Shown in pieces: positions 8,075-17,230 of a stretch of 64,000 nt of DNA. The DNA is from Streptomyces sp. DSM 110735 (GTDB lineage: Bacteria; Actinomycetota; Actinomycetes; Streptomycetales; Streptomycetaceae). The position numbers and the translations under genes are program-made. The first letter of the stretch is position 1; each line of letters starts with the position of its first letter. The notes under the pieces are model-generated. The model had not been told where the DNA came from. It did no database searches and saw only the letters and a list, made by a program, of their open reading frames with translations. The DNA lies in NCBI RefSeq assembly GCF_016482685.1, contig NZ_JACYHF010000022.1, forward strand, positions 37,442 to 101,441, in the 5' to 3' direction.

Positions 8075-9270
8075 GGTTTGAGCGGCAGCAGCGCGCTGAT
8101 GCGGAAGCCGCCGCCCGGCCGGGGACCGGCGTCCAGGGTGCCGCCGACCATGCCGACCCGCTCCCGCATGCCGATGAGCCCGTGCCCCTGCCCGTCGGCG
8201 CCGCCCTCCTCGTACAGCTCGTGCGGCGCGCCCTTGCCGTCGTCCTCGACCAGGAGCCCGAGCCCGTCGTCGAAGTAGACCAGCCGCACGCTGGCGCCCG
8301 CCTCGGGACCGCCGTGCTTGCGCGTGTTGGTCAGCGCCTCCTGCACGATGCGGTACGCGGTCAGCTCGACCCCGCTGGGCAGCGGGCGCGGGGTGCCCTC
8401 GACCTTGAAGTCGACCGGCAGCCCCGAGGTGCGGCACTGCTCGACCAGGTCGTCGATCTGACCGACGTCGGGCTGCGGGACGTACTCCCCGCTCTCCTGG
8501 TGCTCCCCGGTGCGCAGCACGCCCAGCAGGCGGCGCATCTCGGCGAGCGCCTGGCGCCCGGTGGAGGAGATCGTCTCCAGTGCCTTCTTCGCCTGGTCGG
8601 GGGCGGCGTCGAGGACATAGGCGGCGCCGTCCGCCTGGACCACCATGACGGACACGTTGTGCGCGACCACGTCGTGCAGCTCGCGGGCGATCCGGGCGCG
8701 CTCGGCGGCCACCGCGACCTTGGACTGCGCCTCGCGCTCCCGCTCCAGGCGCGCCGCGCGCTCCTCCAGTTGGGCGAAGTAGGCGCGCCGGGTGCGCATG
8801 GAGTCGCCGAGCACCCAGGCGAGCGCGAACGGCACGGTCTGGAACACGGCGAGCGCGATCTGCCCGAGCCCGCTGGTGTGCTCGTTCGGCCAGCGCACCT
8901 GCGCCAGCGAGGCGGCGACCAGGCTGCCCGCGAGGGCGAGGCGCGAGGCCCAGCGGGTGCCGGTCGCGGCGACCGTGTAGGTGATCACCAGCATCGCGAA
9001 GTCGGCGGCGACGGGCTGGACGTCCAGGACGAGCTGGGCCACTCCGGTGGCGAGCACCACGAGCAGCATCGCCTCGGGCACGCGCCGGCGCAGCGCCAGG
9101 ACCGCGCACAGGATCACGGAGACGGTCCAGGCGGCGGCGTAGGAGCCGTGGTGGTTGGGGGTGCCGTCCATGTTCACGACGCTCACGCCGGAGACCCCGA
9201 GGAGGACGACGGCCCAGAAGCAGTCGACCCACGTCGGGTGGCGACGGAGGAAGTCATAGAGACGCTGCAC
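8065..9270 (-). CDS. Two-component sensor histidine kinase (HisKA_3)
   Basis: A 401-residue membrane sensor kinase. The N-terminal ~155 residues hold about five or six hydrophobic segments. A coiled linker (RAYFAQLEERAARLEREREAQSKVAVAAE) leads to the HisKA_3 dimerization domain with phospho-acceptor His199 in ERARIARELHDVVAHNVSVMVVQA, then an ATPase with N-box AYRIVQEALTNTRKHGG, G1 VEDDGKG and G2 GHGLIGMRERV. The GTG start at 9270 gives a typical length for this family. It lies directly upstream of its response regulator. The signal sensed is not evident; there is no large extracellular domain. Confidence 0.94.
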   Translation of the reverse strand: MQRLYDFLRRHPTWVDCFWAVVLLGVSGVSVVNMDGTPNHHGSYAAAWTVSVILCAVLALRRRVPEAMLLVVLATGVAQLVLDVQPVAADFAMLVITYTVAATGTRWASRLALAGSLVAASLAQVRWPNEHTSGLGQIALAVFQTVPFALAWVLGDSMRTRRAYFAQLEERAARLEREREAQSKVAVAAERARIARELHDVVAHNVSVMVVQADGAAYVLDAAPDQAKKALETISSTGRQALAEMRRLLGVLRTGEHQESGEYVPQPDVGQIDDLVEQCRTSGLPVDFKVEGTPRPLPSGVELTAYRIVQEALTNTRKHGGPEAGASVRLVYFDDGLGLLVEDDGKGAPHELYEEGGADGQGHGLIGMRERVGMVGGTLDAGPRPGGGFRISALLPLKPAH

Positions 9271-9481
9271 GTAACCCAGAGTAGGTAGCGCGGGCGCGCC
9301 CGGGGGTCAGCCGGAGGGGCGATCCGTACGCGATACGTGTACGCCGCAAGGTGGATGCCGTGGCCCTGGGGCCAGGGCTGGAGACGCGCCGGTCCGCAGG
9401 GCCGATGTCCGCCTCCGGTCCGTCCTTCTAGGCTCGGTCGCGCCAGACAAGGACGATCCACCCGAGCCCCAGGAGGCCATC

Positions 9482-10315
9482 GTGATCGCAGTGACCGGCG
9501 CCACCGGCAATGTCGGACGTGCCCTTGTCGAACGGCTCGTCGCCGCGGGCGAACCGGTGCGGGCGCTGACCCGCGACCCGGAACGCGCCGACCTCCCCGA
9601 GGGCGCCGAGGTGGTCCGCTTCCGGCCGGACGATCCGGGCACAGTGTTCGACGGGGTGACCGGGCTGTTCCTGTACGTCCAGGCCGGGGGCGGTGACATC
9701 CCGGGGCTGCTCGCCGCCGCGCGCGAGGCGGGCGTACGGCATGTCGTGCTGCTCTCCTCCGGCATCGTCGGCGGCGGCGACGAGAGCCACCCCATCCACG
9801 TCATGCACGCCACGGCCGAGCGGCAGGTCCGTGACAGCGGGCTCACCTGGACGTTCCTGCGCCCGCACGCGTTCGCCACCAACGCCCTGCAGTGGGCGCC
9901 GCAGCTCCGCGCGGGCGACACCGTGCGCGGGGTCTTCGCGGACGCGCTCACGGCGCCCATCCACGAGGACGACATCGCCGCCGTCGCCGAACGCGCGCTG
10001 CTCGACGACGGCCACGAGGGCGCCGTCCACCGCCTGACCGGTCCGGAGGCGACGACCAACACCGATCAGATCGCCGCGATCGGGCGGGCGACCGGACGCG
10101 AGCCGGCCTTCGTGGAGGTGTCGCCGGAGCAGGCGGGACCCGAGCTGTTCCCGCACGTCCCGCCGGAGTTCGTCCAGGCGCTGCTGAAGGGCTTCGCGGC
10201 GTCCGTGGGCGTCGCGCCGGAGATCACCGGCACGGTGGAGAAGATCACCGGCACCCCGGCGCGTACCTTCGGGCAGTGGGCCGAGGACCACGCGGCGGAC
10301 TTCCGCAAGGGCTGA
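9482..10315 (+). CDS. NmrA/NAD(P)H-binding atypical SDR-family protein
   Basis: A 277-residue protein with N-terminal VTGATGNVGRALVERLVAAGEPVRALTRDP, the NAD(P)-binding signature of atypical SDRs of the NmrA/QOR2 type. Also seen are the VVLLSSGIVGG strand, a family-typical TWTFLRPHAFATNALQW segment and a C-terminal substrate domain. The classical YxxxK active site is not evident, so it may be a redox-sensing or quinone-reducing member. A strong AGGAGG lies 5-6 bases before the GTG start. The 210-base gap before it holds the divergent promoters with the kinase; no other element seen there. Confidence 0.85.
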   Translation: MIAVTGATGNVGRALVERLVAAGEPVRALTRDPERADLPEGAEVVRFRPDDPGTVFDGVTGLFLYVQAGGGDIPGLLAAAREAGVRHVVLLSSGIVGGGDESHPIHVMHATAERQVRDSGLTWTFLRPHAFATNALQWAPQLRAGDTVRGVFADALTAPIHEDDIAAVAERALLDDGHEGAVHRLTGPEATTNTDQIAAIGRATGREPAFVEVSPEQAGPELFPHVPPEFVQALLKGFAASVGVAPEITGTVEKITGTPARTFGQWAEDHAADFRKG

Positions 10316-10340
10316 TCCCGGTGGGACCTAGGCTGTCCCG

Positions 10341-11366
10341 GTGACGAAGGGACCCGGCGCGGAGAGCGCGTGGCGCGGCTGGCGGGCGGCGACCGAGGAC
10401 GCCCTGTACGGCCCCGGCGGCTTCTACCGGCGCCCCGAGGGTCCCGCCGGGCACTTCCGCACCTCCGTGCACGCCTCGCCGCTGTTCGCGGGCGCGGTGG
10501 CCCGGCTGCTGTGCCGGGTGGACGAGGCGCTGGGGCGGCCGGAGCGGCTGGACTTCGCGGACCTCGGCGCGGGGCGCGGCGAACTGGTCACCGGGGTGCT
10601 CGCCGCGCTGCCCGCCGAGGTGGTGGCCCGCACGCGCGCGTACGCCGTGGAACTCGCGGACCGCCCGGCGGACCTGGACGAGCGGATCGACTGGCGGGAC
10701 GAACTGCCGGACACGATCACCGGGCTGCTCTTCGCCAACGAGTGGCTGGACAACGTCCCCGTGGACGTGGCGGAGACGGACCCGGCGGGTGTGCCCCGTG
10801 CCGTCCTGGTCGCCCCGGACGGCACCGAGCGGCTCGGGGAACCGCTCGAAGGACCGGCTGCCGACTGGCTGGCCCGCTGGTGGCCGCTGCCCGCCGAGCC
10901 GGGCGCGCGGGCGGAGATCGGGCTGCCCCGGGATCTCGCCTGGGCGGCGGCCGTGCGCCGGGTCGCGCGCGGGCTCGCGGTCGCCGTGGACTACACCCAC
11001 GCGCTCGGCGCACGCCCCCTGTTCGGCACCCTCACCGGTTTCCGGGAGGGACGGGAGACGACCCCGGTGCCGGACGGCACGTGCGACATCACGGCGCATG
11101 TGGCGCTGGACGCGTGCGCGGTGGCCGGATCGGCGCAGGAGAACACCGCCGGAGCCGCCCCCCGCCTGCTCACCCAGCGCGACGCCCTCCGCGCCCTGGA
11201 CGTGACCGGCGCACGCCCCCCGCTCACGCTCGCCACCACGGACCCCGCCGGATACGTCCGCGCCCTCGCCCGCGCCGGAGAGGCGGCCGAACTCACCGCG
11301 ACGGGCGGTCTCGGCGACTTCGGCTGGCTCCTCCAGCCGGTCGGCACCGACCAGGCACCCCTGTAG
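10341..11366 (+). CDS. MidA-family (DUF185) SAM-dependent methyltransferase
   Basis: A 341-residue methyltransferase. The start WRGWRAATEDALYGPGGFYRRPEGPAGHFRTSVHASPLFAGAVARLL and the SAM loop LDFADLGAGRGELVTGVLAAL are typical of the MidA/DUF185 group; FANEWLDNVPVDVAE matches its NE(x)LDNxPV motif. The eukaryotic member NDUFAF7 dimethylates an arginine of the complex I subunit NDUFS2. The next gene, convergent and only 20 bases away, is a NuoD (NDUFS2-like) paralogue, suggesting a methylase-substrate pair. GTG start at 10341, 25 bases after the NmrA-like gene. Confidence 0.9.
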   Translation: MTKGPGAESAWRGWRAATEDALYGPGGFYRRPEGPAGHFRTSVHASPLFAGAVARLLCRVDEALGRPERLDFADLGAGRGELVTGVLAALPAEVVARTRAYAVELADRPADLDERIDWRDELPDTITGLLFANEWLDNVPVDVAETDPAGVPRAVLVAPDGTERLGEPLEGPAADWLARWWPLPAEPGARAEIGLPRDLAWAAAVRRVARGLAVAVDYTHALGARPLFGTLTGFREGRETTPVPDGTCDITAHVALDACAVAGSAQENTAGAAPRLLTQRDALRALDVTGARPPLTLATTDPAGYVRALARAGEAAELTATGGLGDFGWLLQPVGTDQAPL

Positions 11367-11386
11367 CAACTCGCTTATGGCGGCGC

Positions 11387-12535
11387 CTACTTGTCGATGT
11401 CCCCCACCACGAAGAACATCGACCCCAGGATCGCCACCATGTCCGCCACCAGCGTCCCCGGCAGCAGCTCGGCGAGCACCTGGATGTTGTTGTACGACGC
11501 CGAGCGCAGCTTGAGCCGGTACGGCGTCTTCTCGCCCTTGCTGACCAGGTAGTAGCCGTTGATGCCGAGCGGGTTCTCGGTCCAGGCGTAGGTGTGGCCC
11601 TCCGGCGCCTTGAGCACCTTGGGCAGCCGCTGGTTGACCGGTCCTGGCGGCAGCTCCGCGAGCCGGTCCAGACAGGCGTCCGCGAGGTCCAGGGCGTTGT
11701 GGGTCTGCGCGAGCAGGACCTCGAAGCGGGCGAGGCAGTCGCCCTCGGCGCGGGTGACGACCTTGAGGGTGTCCTGGAGTTCGCCGTACGCCAGATACGG
11801 CTCGTCGCGGCGCAGGTCGAAGTCGACGCCGGAGGCGCGCGCGATGGGTCCGCTCACGCCGTAGGCGTGCACTGCCTCGGGCGCGAGCGCGCCCACGCCC
11901 CGGGTGCGCCCCCGGAAGATCTCGTTGCCGAGCACCAGGTCGTCGAAGACGTCCATGCGGGAGCGGACGGCGGCGACGGCGTCCCGCGCGCGTCCGGTCC
12001 AGCCGTCGGTCAGGTCCTCCTTGAGACCGCCGACCCGGTTGAACATGTAGTGCATCCGCCCGCCGGAGACCTCCTCCATGACGTTCTGGAGCACCTCGCG
12101 CTCCCGGAACGCGTAGAAGACCGGCGTGATCCCGCCCAGCTCCAGCGGGTAGGAGCCGAGGAACATCAGATGGTTGAGCACCCGGTTCAGCTCGGCGAGC
12201 AGCGTGCGGATCCACACCGCGCGCTCGGGGACCTCCATGCCGAGCATCCGCTCCACCCCGAGGACGACGCCCAGCTCGTTGGAGAACGCCGACAGCCAGT
12301 CGTGGCGGTTGGCGAGCATGATGATCTGGCGGTAGTCGCGCGCCTCGAAGAGCTTCTCGGCGCCCCGGTGCATGTAGCCGATCACCGGCTCCGCGCGCTG
12401 GATGCGCTCGCCGTCCAGCACGAGCCGCAGCCGGAGCACCCCGTGCGTGGACGGGTGCTGGGGACCGATGTTGAGCACCATGTCGGTGCTCTCGGCGGCG
12501 CCGCCGATCCCGACCGTGGTCTGGGTCGCTGTCAT
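11387..12535 (-). CDS. nuoD2: Orphan NADH-quinone oxidoreductase subunit D paralogue
   Basis: A 382-residue protein of the NuoD/49-kDa subunit family (respiratory complex I, quinone and N2-cluster region). Family landmarks: VLNIGPQHPSTHGVLRL (residues 20-36, His31 the quinone-pocket His), IGYMHRGAEKLFEARDYRQIIMLANRHDWL, FYAFREREVLQNVMEEVSGGRMHYMFNRVGGLKEDL, and C-terminal MVAILGSMFFVVGDIDK. No other nuo gene is nearby, so it is a second, stand-alone copy, matching my memory of S. coelicolor nuoD2. By my recalled alignment the Tyr that hydrogen-bonds quinone in canonical subunits (T. thermophilus Nqo4 Tyr87) is Trp80 here. Whether it joins complex I or has another role is unknown. Confidence 0.9.
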   Translation of the reverse strand: MTATQTTVGIGGAAESTDMVLNIGPQHPSTHGVLRLRLVLDGERIQRAEPVIGYMHRGAEKLFEARDYRQIIMLANRHDWLSAFSNELGVVLGVERMLGMEVPERAVWIRTLLAELNRVLNHLMFLGSYPLELGGITPVFYAFREREVLQNVMEEVSGGRMHYMFNRVGGLKEDLTDGWTGRARDAVAAVRSRMDVFDDLVLGNEIFRGRTRGVGALAPEAVHAYGVSGPIARASGVDFDLRRDEPYLAYGELQDTLKVVTRAEGDCLARFEVLLAQTHNALDLADACLDRLAELPPGPVNQRLPKVLKAPEGHTYAWTENPLGINGYYLVSKGEKTPYRLKLRSASYNNIQVLAELLPGTLVADMVAILGSMFFVVGDIDK

Positions 12536-12576
12536 GGTCCCAGTCTCCCCTACACGCGCGCGGGCGGCGGAAACGG

Positions 12577-12615
12577 GCGAGCCCGGCGCTCCCTGGTCGG
12601 GAGGGCCGGGCTCGC
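12577..12615. terminator. Strong hairpin terminator between the coiled-coil gene and nuoD2
   Basis: Perfect 11-bp outer stem (12577-12587 with 12105-offset partner 12605-12615, GCGAGCCCGGC), one mismatch, then a 5-bp inner stem with a 5-base loop. It lies 17 bases beyond the stop of the minus-strand gene at 12633 and would end that transcript before nuoD2. No U tract. Confidence 0.8.
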
Positions 12616-12632
12616 GGGCGCCGCGGCGGGGG

Positions 12633-13925
12633 TCAGGAGACCGCGCTGCGCAGCCCCTGGACGTCGATGTGCTCCGTCTCGTCGTGCGCGGTCAGGTCGA
12701 TGACCTGACCTGCCGCTCCGGCGGCGGGCTTGTAGCCGGACTCGCCGTCCGCCTTGTGCAGCGCGAGCGCCTCCTGGCCGACGACGTCCGCCAGGTCCTC
12801 GTTCTGCACGGCGCCCAGGGCGGGCGTCGCGGTCTCCTTCTGGGTGCCGAAGAAGTCGAACCCGCCCTCGACGCCCGGGCGCCGGGTCGGCTGGGGCGAT
12901 ACGACGGCGACGGCGGTCGGCACGGTGAAGTGGCCGTCGCGGCGCGCGTGCCGGGCGGAGACGGGCGCCTCGGCGGCGGGCTCGGGCGCGGCTTCGGCGC
13001 GGGTGTGGGTGTCGGGCTCGGAGTCGGGGTCGGCGTCGGCTTCCGCGTCGGCTTCAACGGCCGTCTCGGTCTCGTGCGCGGCGGTGTCCGTCACGGGCTC
13101 CGTGTCGGCGGGGTCGGGCTCCACGGACTCGGGCTCGACCGGCTCGGAGGCGGGCGTCTCGGCGCGCACGGACTCCGCCTTCGCGGCTTCGCCCTTCGCA
13201 GCCCTGGCCTGCGCCGCCTCGGCCTTCGCCGCCTCGCGCTCCCGCTCCCGATCGCGGTCGAGCCGCGCGAGCGCCGTACCGGCCCGGCGGTACAGCTCCG
13301 CGCCCTCGGCGGAGAACGCCCCGGCGGCCACGGCTATGGACTCCGGACGAGGTGCCACCACGTCCTCGGCCTCCGCGGCGACCTGAGGCTCCGTCGGCTC
13401 GACGGCAGCGGCTGCCTCTTCGGTCCCCGTGCCCGTCCCCGGCGGCAGCGCGAGCGCGTCGTCGGAGTCGCCCGACTCCAGTTCGAGCAACCGGCGTCCC
13501 TCCAGGGCGCTGGCACGCTCGGTCTCCGCCGTGGCGTACCGGCGCAGCAGGGAGGCGTGTTCGTTGCGCAGCCCGGCCAGTTCGGCACGCTTGGCGCGCA
13601 GCCGCCGCTCCAGCTTGGCGCGCACCTCGCGCGCCTCCTCGAGGTCGGTCTCCAGTTCGGCGACGCGTTCCTCGAAGCGCCACTCGTCGCTGGCCCGCGC
13701 GCGCGTGAGGTCGGCGACCTGCTTGCCGGCCTGCGCGTCCCAGCGGCGCATCACGACGGCACCGGCGACGGCCGTCAGCGCGACGAGGGCGGACAGCGCC
13801 CGCAGCACCCCCATACCGGCGAACACCCAGGGGGCCAGCGCGCAGACGACGGAGACCCCGGCGATCGCCGTCGAGGGCAGCAGCCGGTGCAGAGGCGGGG
13901 AATGACGATGGCGTCCACGTGGCAT
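12633..13925 (-). CDS. Membrane-anchored coiled-coil protein of unknown function
   Basis: A 430-residue protein. Two adjacent transmembrane helices (residues ~15-60: LLPSTAIAGVSVVCALAPWV and LRALSALVALTAVAGAVVM) are followed by a long heptad-rich coiled coil (~72-145: RFEERVAELETDLEEAREVRAKLERRLRAKRAEL). Then comes an Ala/Glu/Pro-rich acidic region with repeated EP, AE and DAD runs (~160-340) and a short conserved-looking C-terminus (GGFDFFGTQKE, then LTAHDETEHIDVQGLRSAV). The layout suggests a cytoplasmic scaffold tethered by a hairpin. I cannot assign a role. It is last in its transcript; the terminator at 12577-12615 follows it. Confidence 0.75.
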   Translation of the reverse strand: MPRGRHRHSPPLHRLLPSTAIAGVSVVCALAPWVFAGMGVLRALSALVALTAVAGAVVMRRWDAQAGKQVADLTRARASDEWRFEERVAELETDLEEAREVRAKLERRLRAKRAELAGLRNEHASLLRRYATAETERASALEGRRLLELESGDSDDALALPPGTGTGTEEAAAAVEPTEPQVAAEAEDVVAPRPESIAVAAGAFSAEGAELYRRAGTALARLDRDREREREAAKAEAAQARAAKGEAAKAESVRAETPASEPVEPESVEPDPADTEPVTDTAAHETETAVEADAEADADPDSEPDTHTRAEAAPEPAAEAPVSARHARRDGHFTVPTAVAVVSPQPTRRPGVEGGFDFFGTQKETATPALGAVQNEDLADVVGQEALALHKADGESGYKPAAGAAGQVIDLTAHDETEHIDVQGLRSAVS

Positions 13926-14021
13926 GGCCAGAAACTTACCGCGCGTAGGCGCCTGGTGGACCCGGGTGGCCTAAAAATCCGGCCACACCGCTTGCGTCAC
14001 TGAGTGTCAGGTTGTCCGGTT

Positions 14022-15155
14022 TCAGCGGTCGGTGAGCTGTCCGCTGAGCCACTGGAGGGCCGGGGGGATCTCCCGTCGCCAGGTGTTGAAGTTGTGGCCG
14101 CCGCTGTCCAGGATGATGGAGGAGATCCTGGTCCGGTCGGTGGCCCGTACTTCCCTGATGAAGTTCAGGGTGTCCTTGTAGTTGTGCTCGCCGACCCGGC
14201 TGCTGGTGACGAGCAGCGAGGTGTCGGGCGCCGGCTCGTGCTTCAGCAGCCAGCGCAGGTCGGCGTGATCGCGCAGGTTCCGGTCGCCCTGGAAGAGGTC
14301 GCCGGTGGTCGGGTCGATGGGCGCCGAGTAGTACGCGGAGAGACCGACGGCGGCCGCATAGGTGCCCGGGTGACGCATCGCCAGCTTCAGCGCGCAGTAG
14401 CCGCCCGTCGAGTCCCCGATGACGCCCCAGCTCCCGGGGCGCTTGCCCACGCGGTAGTGGGCGAGGAGGGCGTCGGGCAGGTCCTTGGCGAAGAAGGTCT
14501 CGGTCTGCGGTCCGCGCGGCACGTCCACGCACTCGGTGTCGCGCGGCGGCGCGAGGGTCGGGCGCAGCATCACCAGGATCATCGGCTGCATCCGGCCGTT
14601 CTTCGCCAGATCCCGCGCGGTGCGCGGGTAGTGCAGCTTGGAGACCAGCGCCTCGGCCGTACCCGGGTAACCGGTCAGTACGACGGCGGCAGGGAAGGTG
14701 CGGGTGCGGTACTGCGGCTGGAAGTACTCCGGCGGCAGATAGACGTACGCCGGGGTGGCCAGGTGCGAGGTCCGGCCGACGATGTCCACCTTCTGGATCT
14801 GACCCGCCGTCTGCGGATCGGCGTCCGCACCCGAACCGCCCTTCACCTTCGAGGTGGAGACGACCTGGAGCGGACCGCCCGTACCGCTGTTGGCGGACTG
14901 GTCGACGACGATGCCCTGGTTGGTCTCCGTGCCGAACAGGTCGGCCCACCCGGCGTAGAAGCCGAACGCCTGGTTGGCGGCGAGCCCCAGGCAGCAGATG
15001 AGCGCGAACTGGGTGGCGAGGAGGAGCCCGGCGCGACCGAGCAGGACCCGCCAGTGCGACCGGGCCAGCCGGGGCCACAGCCACAGCGTCGCGCCGAAGA
15101 GCGCGACGGCGAACACGACCGCCAGCAGCAGCAGTTTGTTGCTCGTGAGACCCAT
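14022..15155 (-). CDS. Membrane-anchored alpha/beta-hydrolase, esterase D / mycolyltransferase type
   Basis: A 377-residue protein. Two N-terminal transmembrane helices (KLLLLAVVFAVALFGATLWLW; VLLGRAGLLLATQFALICCLGL) put the hydrolase domain outside. The domain has AYVYLPPEYF, the nucleophile elbow GVIGDSTGGYCALKLA (GDSTGG, Ser nucleophile), LSAYYSAPIDP and catalytic His in DSGGHNFNTWRREIPPALQWLS, as in the esterase D/antigen 85 fold. The substrate could be a cell-envelope ester; Streptomyces lacks mycolic acids, so mycolyl transfer is unlikely. ATG 15155 is chosen over a longer frame because the signal-anchor begins right after it. Divergent from the DUF2156 gene. Confidence 0.85.
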   Translation of the reverse strand: MGLTSNKLLLLAVVFAVALFGATLWLWPRLARSHWRVLLGRAGLLLATQFALICCLGLAANQAFGFYAGWADLFGTETNQGIVVDQSANSGTGGPLQVVSTSKVKGGSGADADPQTAGQIQKVDIVGRTSHLATPAYVYLPPEYFQPQYRTRTFPAAVVLTGYPGTAEALVSKLHYPRTARDLAKNGRMQPMILVMLRPTLAPPRDTECVDVPRGPQTETFFAKDLPDALLAHYRVGKRPGSWGVIGDSTGGYCALKLAMRHPGTYAAAVGLSAYYSAPIDPTTGDLFQGDRNLRDHADLRWLLKHEPAPDTSLLVTSSRVGEHNYKDTLNFIREVRATDRTRISSIILDSGGHNFNTWRREIPPALQWLSGQLTDR

Positions 15156-15359
15156 GGGGTGAATTCCTGTCCGCGTTTGCCGCCCCCGGCCGCCACGCTT
15201 CGTCGCGCGGTCTTGCCCGGGGCTTTCCCTGACCTTTGACCCGGCTTTCCGAAGAGGAGTGAACCTCTGAGTCCGGCACACCGTCCTAGAAGGCGCAATG
15301 TGACCGGATGCCCCGATCGGCACCGGGTTTCAAGGTCTCTCGCAGAACTACGGGATGCG

Positions 15360-17198
15360 ATGTCTGTCAGGATAGATGGCGAAAAGTCAGGCCAGGTTCC
15401 GGGCCGACCGAGCCGGGCGCGGCGCTTTCCGCGCGGCCCGCGTCCGGAGGCGGTTCCCGTCCTGACGGGCCGGGCGTGCGCCCTCGTGGGCGTCGTGGAC
15501 ATCGCCGCGGGGGTGTTCCCGCGCTTCCGTCACAGCCGTATGCACGCCCTCGCCGAGGTGCTGCCCGGCTCCTTCGGACCGTTCGCGGCGGCGCTCTCGC
15601 TCAGCGCGGGCGTGCTCCTGCTGCTGCTCGGACACGGGCTCAAACGGCGCAAGCGGCGCGCCTGGCGGGCCGCCGTCGCGCTGCTTCCGGCGGGCGCGGT
15701 CGCCCAGTTCCTGTACCGGCACTCACTCATCGGCATGTTCATCTCGCTGGTGCTCTTCACGGTCCTGCTCTGCTACCGCCGTGAGTTCGCCGCGCTGCCC
15801 GACCCGCGCAGCCGCTGGTGGGCGCTGGCCAACTTCGTGCTCATGAGCGCGGGGTCCCTCGCCCTCGGACTGGTCATCGTCAGCGTCCACCCCGGCCGCA
15901 CGATCGGCGACCCGAGCCTGGCCGACCGGCTGACACACGTGGTCTACGGGCTGTTCGGCTTCGAGGGACCGGTGGACTACCGGGGCAGCACCTCCTGGAC
16001 GGTCGCCTTCTCGCTCGGCGCGCTCGGCTGGCTGACCGCCGTCACCACCAGCTATCTCGCCTTCCGCCCCGAGCACCCGGCCGCCCGCCTCACCGAGGAG
16101 GACGAGTCCCGGCTGCGCGCCCTCCTGGAGCGGCACGGGCGCCGCGACTCCCTCGGCCACTTCGCGCTGCGCCGCGACAAGGCGGTCGTCTTCTCCCCGA
16201 GCGGCAAGGCGGCCGTCACCTATCGCGTCGTCTCCGGCGTGATGCTGGCCAGCGGCGACCCGATCGGCGACGTGGAGGCGTGGCCCGGCGCCATCGAGCG
16301 CTTCATGGACGTCGCCAAGGCCCACTCCTGGGCACCCGCCGTCATGGGCTGCTCGGAGACGGGCGGCGAGGTGTGGACCCGCGAGACCGGTCTGGACGCC
16401 CTGGAGCTGGGCGACGAGGCGGTGGTCGACGTGGCGGATTTCTCGCTCGCCGGACGCGCGATGCGCAACGTGCGCCAGATGGTCAAGCGCATCGAGCGGG
16501 CCGGCTACGAGACCCGGGTACGGCGGGTGCGTGACCTGGGCGAGGCGGAGCTGGAGCGTATCCGCCGCGCGGCGGAGGACTGGCGCGGCACCGACACCGA
16601 GCGCGGCTTCTCCATGGCGCTCGGCCGCATCGGCGATCCCTCCGACGGCGACTGCCTGATCGCCACCGCCCACAAGCAGGACGAGGTCCCCGGTCCCTAC
16701 GGCGACCTCAAGGCGATCCTGCACTTCGTGCCCTGGGGACCGGACGGCGCCTCGCTCGACCTGATGCGCCGCGACCGCTCCGCCGACCCCGGCATGAACG
16801 AACTCCTCATCGTCGCCGCCCTCCAGGCGGCGCCCCGCCTCGGCATCACCCGGGTCTCGCTCAACTTCGCGATGTTCCGCTCCGCCCTCGCGCGCGGCGA
16901 GAAGATCGGCGCGGGCCCGGTGCTGCGCGCCTGGCGCGGGCTCCTCGTGTTCCTCTCGCGCTGGTTCCAGATCGAGTCGCTGTACAAGTTCAACGCCAAG
17001 TTCCAGCCGCGCTGGGAGCCGCGCTTCCTGATCTACCGCGCCTCCGGCGACCTGCCCCGCATCGGCTTCGCCGCCATGCAGGCGGAGGGTTTCGTCAACC
17101 TCGCGCTGCCCCTGCCGCGCTTCCTGCGCGGGCGCCGGGCGACGACCCCGCGCCCCTGCGGGCACGCCGCCGTCGAACACGACGTACGCGCCGCCTGA
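15360..17198 (+). CDS. Membrane DUF2156 (LPG-synthase C-terminal domain) protein, LysX/MprF-like
   Basis: A 612-residue protein. Roughly the first 250 residues carry six or seven transmembrane helices; the rest is a DUF2156 domain (ALRRDKAVVFSPSGKAAVTYRVVSGVMLASGDPIGD ... LDLMRRDRSADPGMNELLIVAAL ... SLYKFNAKFQPRWEPRFLIY), the GNAT-like catalytic domain of MprF-type aminoacyl-phosphatidylglycerol synthases. Unlike mycobacterial LysX it has no lysyl-tRNA synthetase domain, so it would take aminoacyl-tRNA from the general pool. Likely role: aminoacylation of membrane lipid and resistance to cationic peptides (inference). An alternative GTG at 15300 has AGAAGG 6 bases upstream; I kept the ATG that begins the family-like N-terminus. 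Confidence 0.82.
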   Translation: MSVRIDGEKSGQVPGRPSRARRFPRGPRPEAVPVLTGRACALVGVVDIAAGVFPRFRHSRMHALAEVLPGSFGPFAAALSLSAGVLLLLLGHGLKRRKRRAWRAAVALLPAGAVAQFLYRHSLIGMFISLVLFTVLLCYRREFAALPDPRSRWWALANFVLMSAGSLALGLVIVSVHPGRTIGDPSLADRLTHVVYGLFGFEGPVDYRGSTSWTVAFSLGALGWLTAVTTSYLAFRPEHPAARLTEEDESRLRALLERHGRRDSLGHFALRRDKAVVFSPSGKAAVTYRVVSGVMLASGDPIGDVEAWPGAIERFMDVAKAHSWAPAVMGCSETGGEVWTRETGLDALELGDEAVVDVADFSLAGRAMRNVRQMVKRIERAGYETRVRRVRDLGEAELERIRRAAEDWRGTDTERGFSMALGRIGDPSDGDCLIATAHKQDEVPGPYGDLKAILHFVPWGPDGASLDLMRRDRSADPGMNELLIVAALQAAPRLGITRVSLNFAMFRSALARGEKIGAGPVLRAWRGLLVFLSRWFQIESLYKFNAKFQPRWEPRFLIYRASGDLPRIGFAAMQAEGFVNLALPLPRFLRGRRATTPRPCGHAAVEHDVRAA

Positions 17199-17230
17199 CC
17201 GGCGCCACGCACCCCCGCCGAGTCGACACC

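Noticed and set aside
9271..9481. A gene between the sensor kinase and the NmrA-like gene
   Set aside because: The frames there are Arg-rich shadows without start signals; the gap is best read as divergent promoters.
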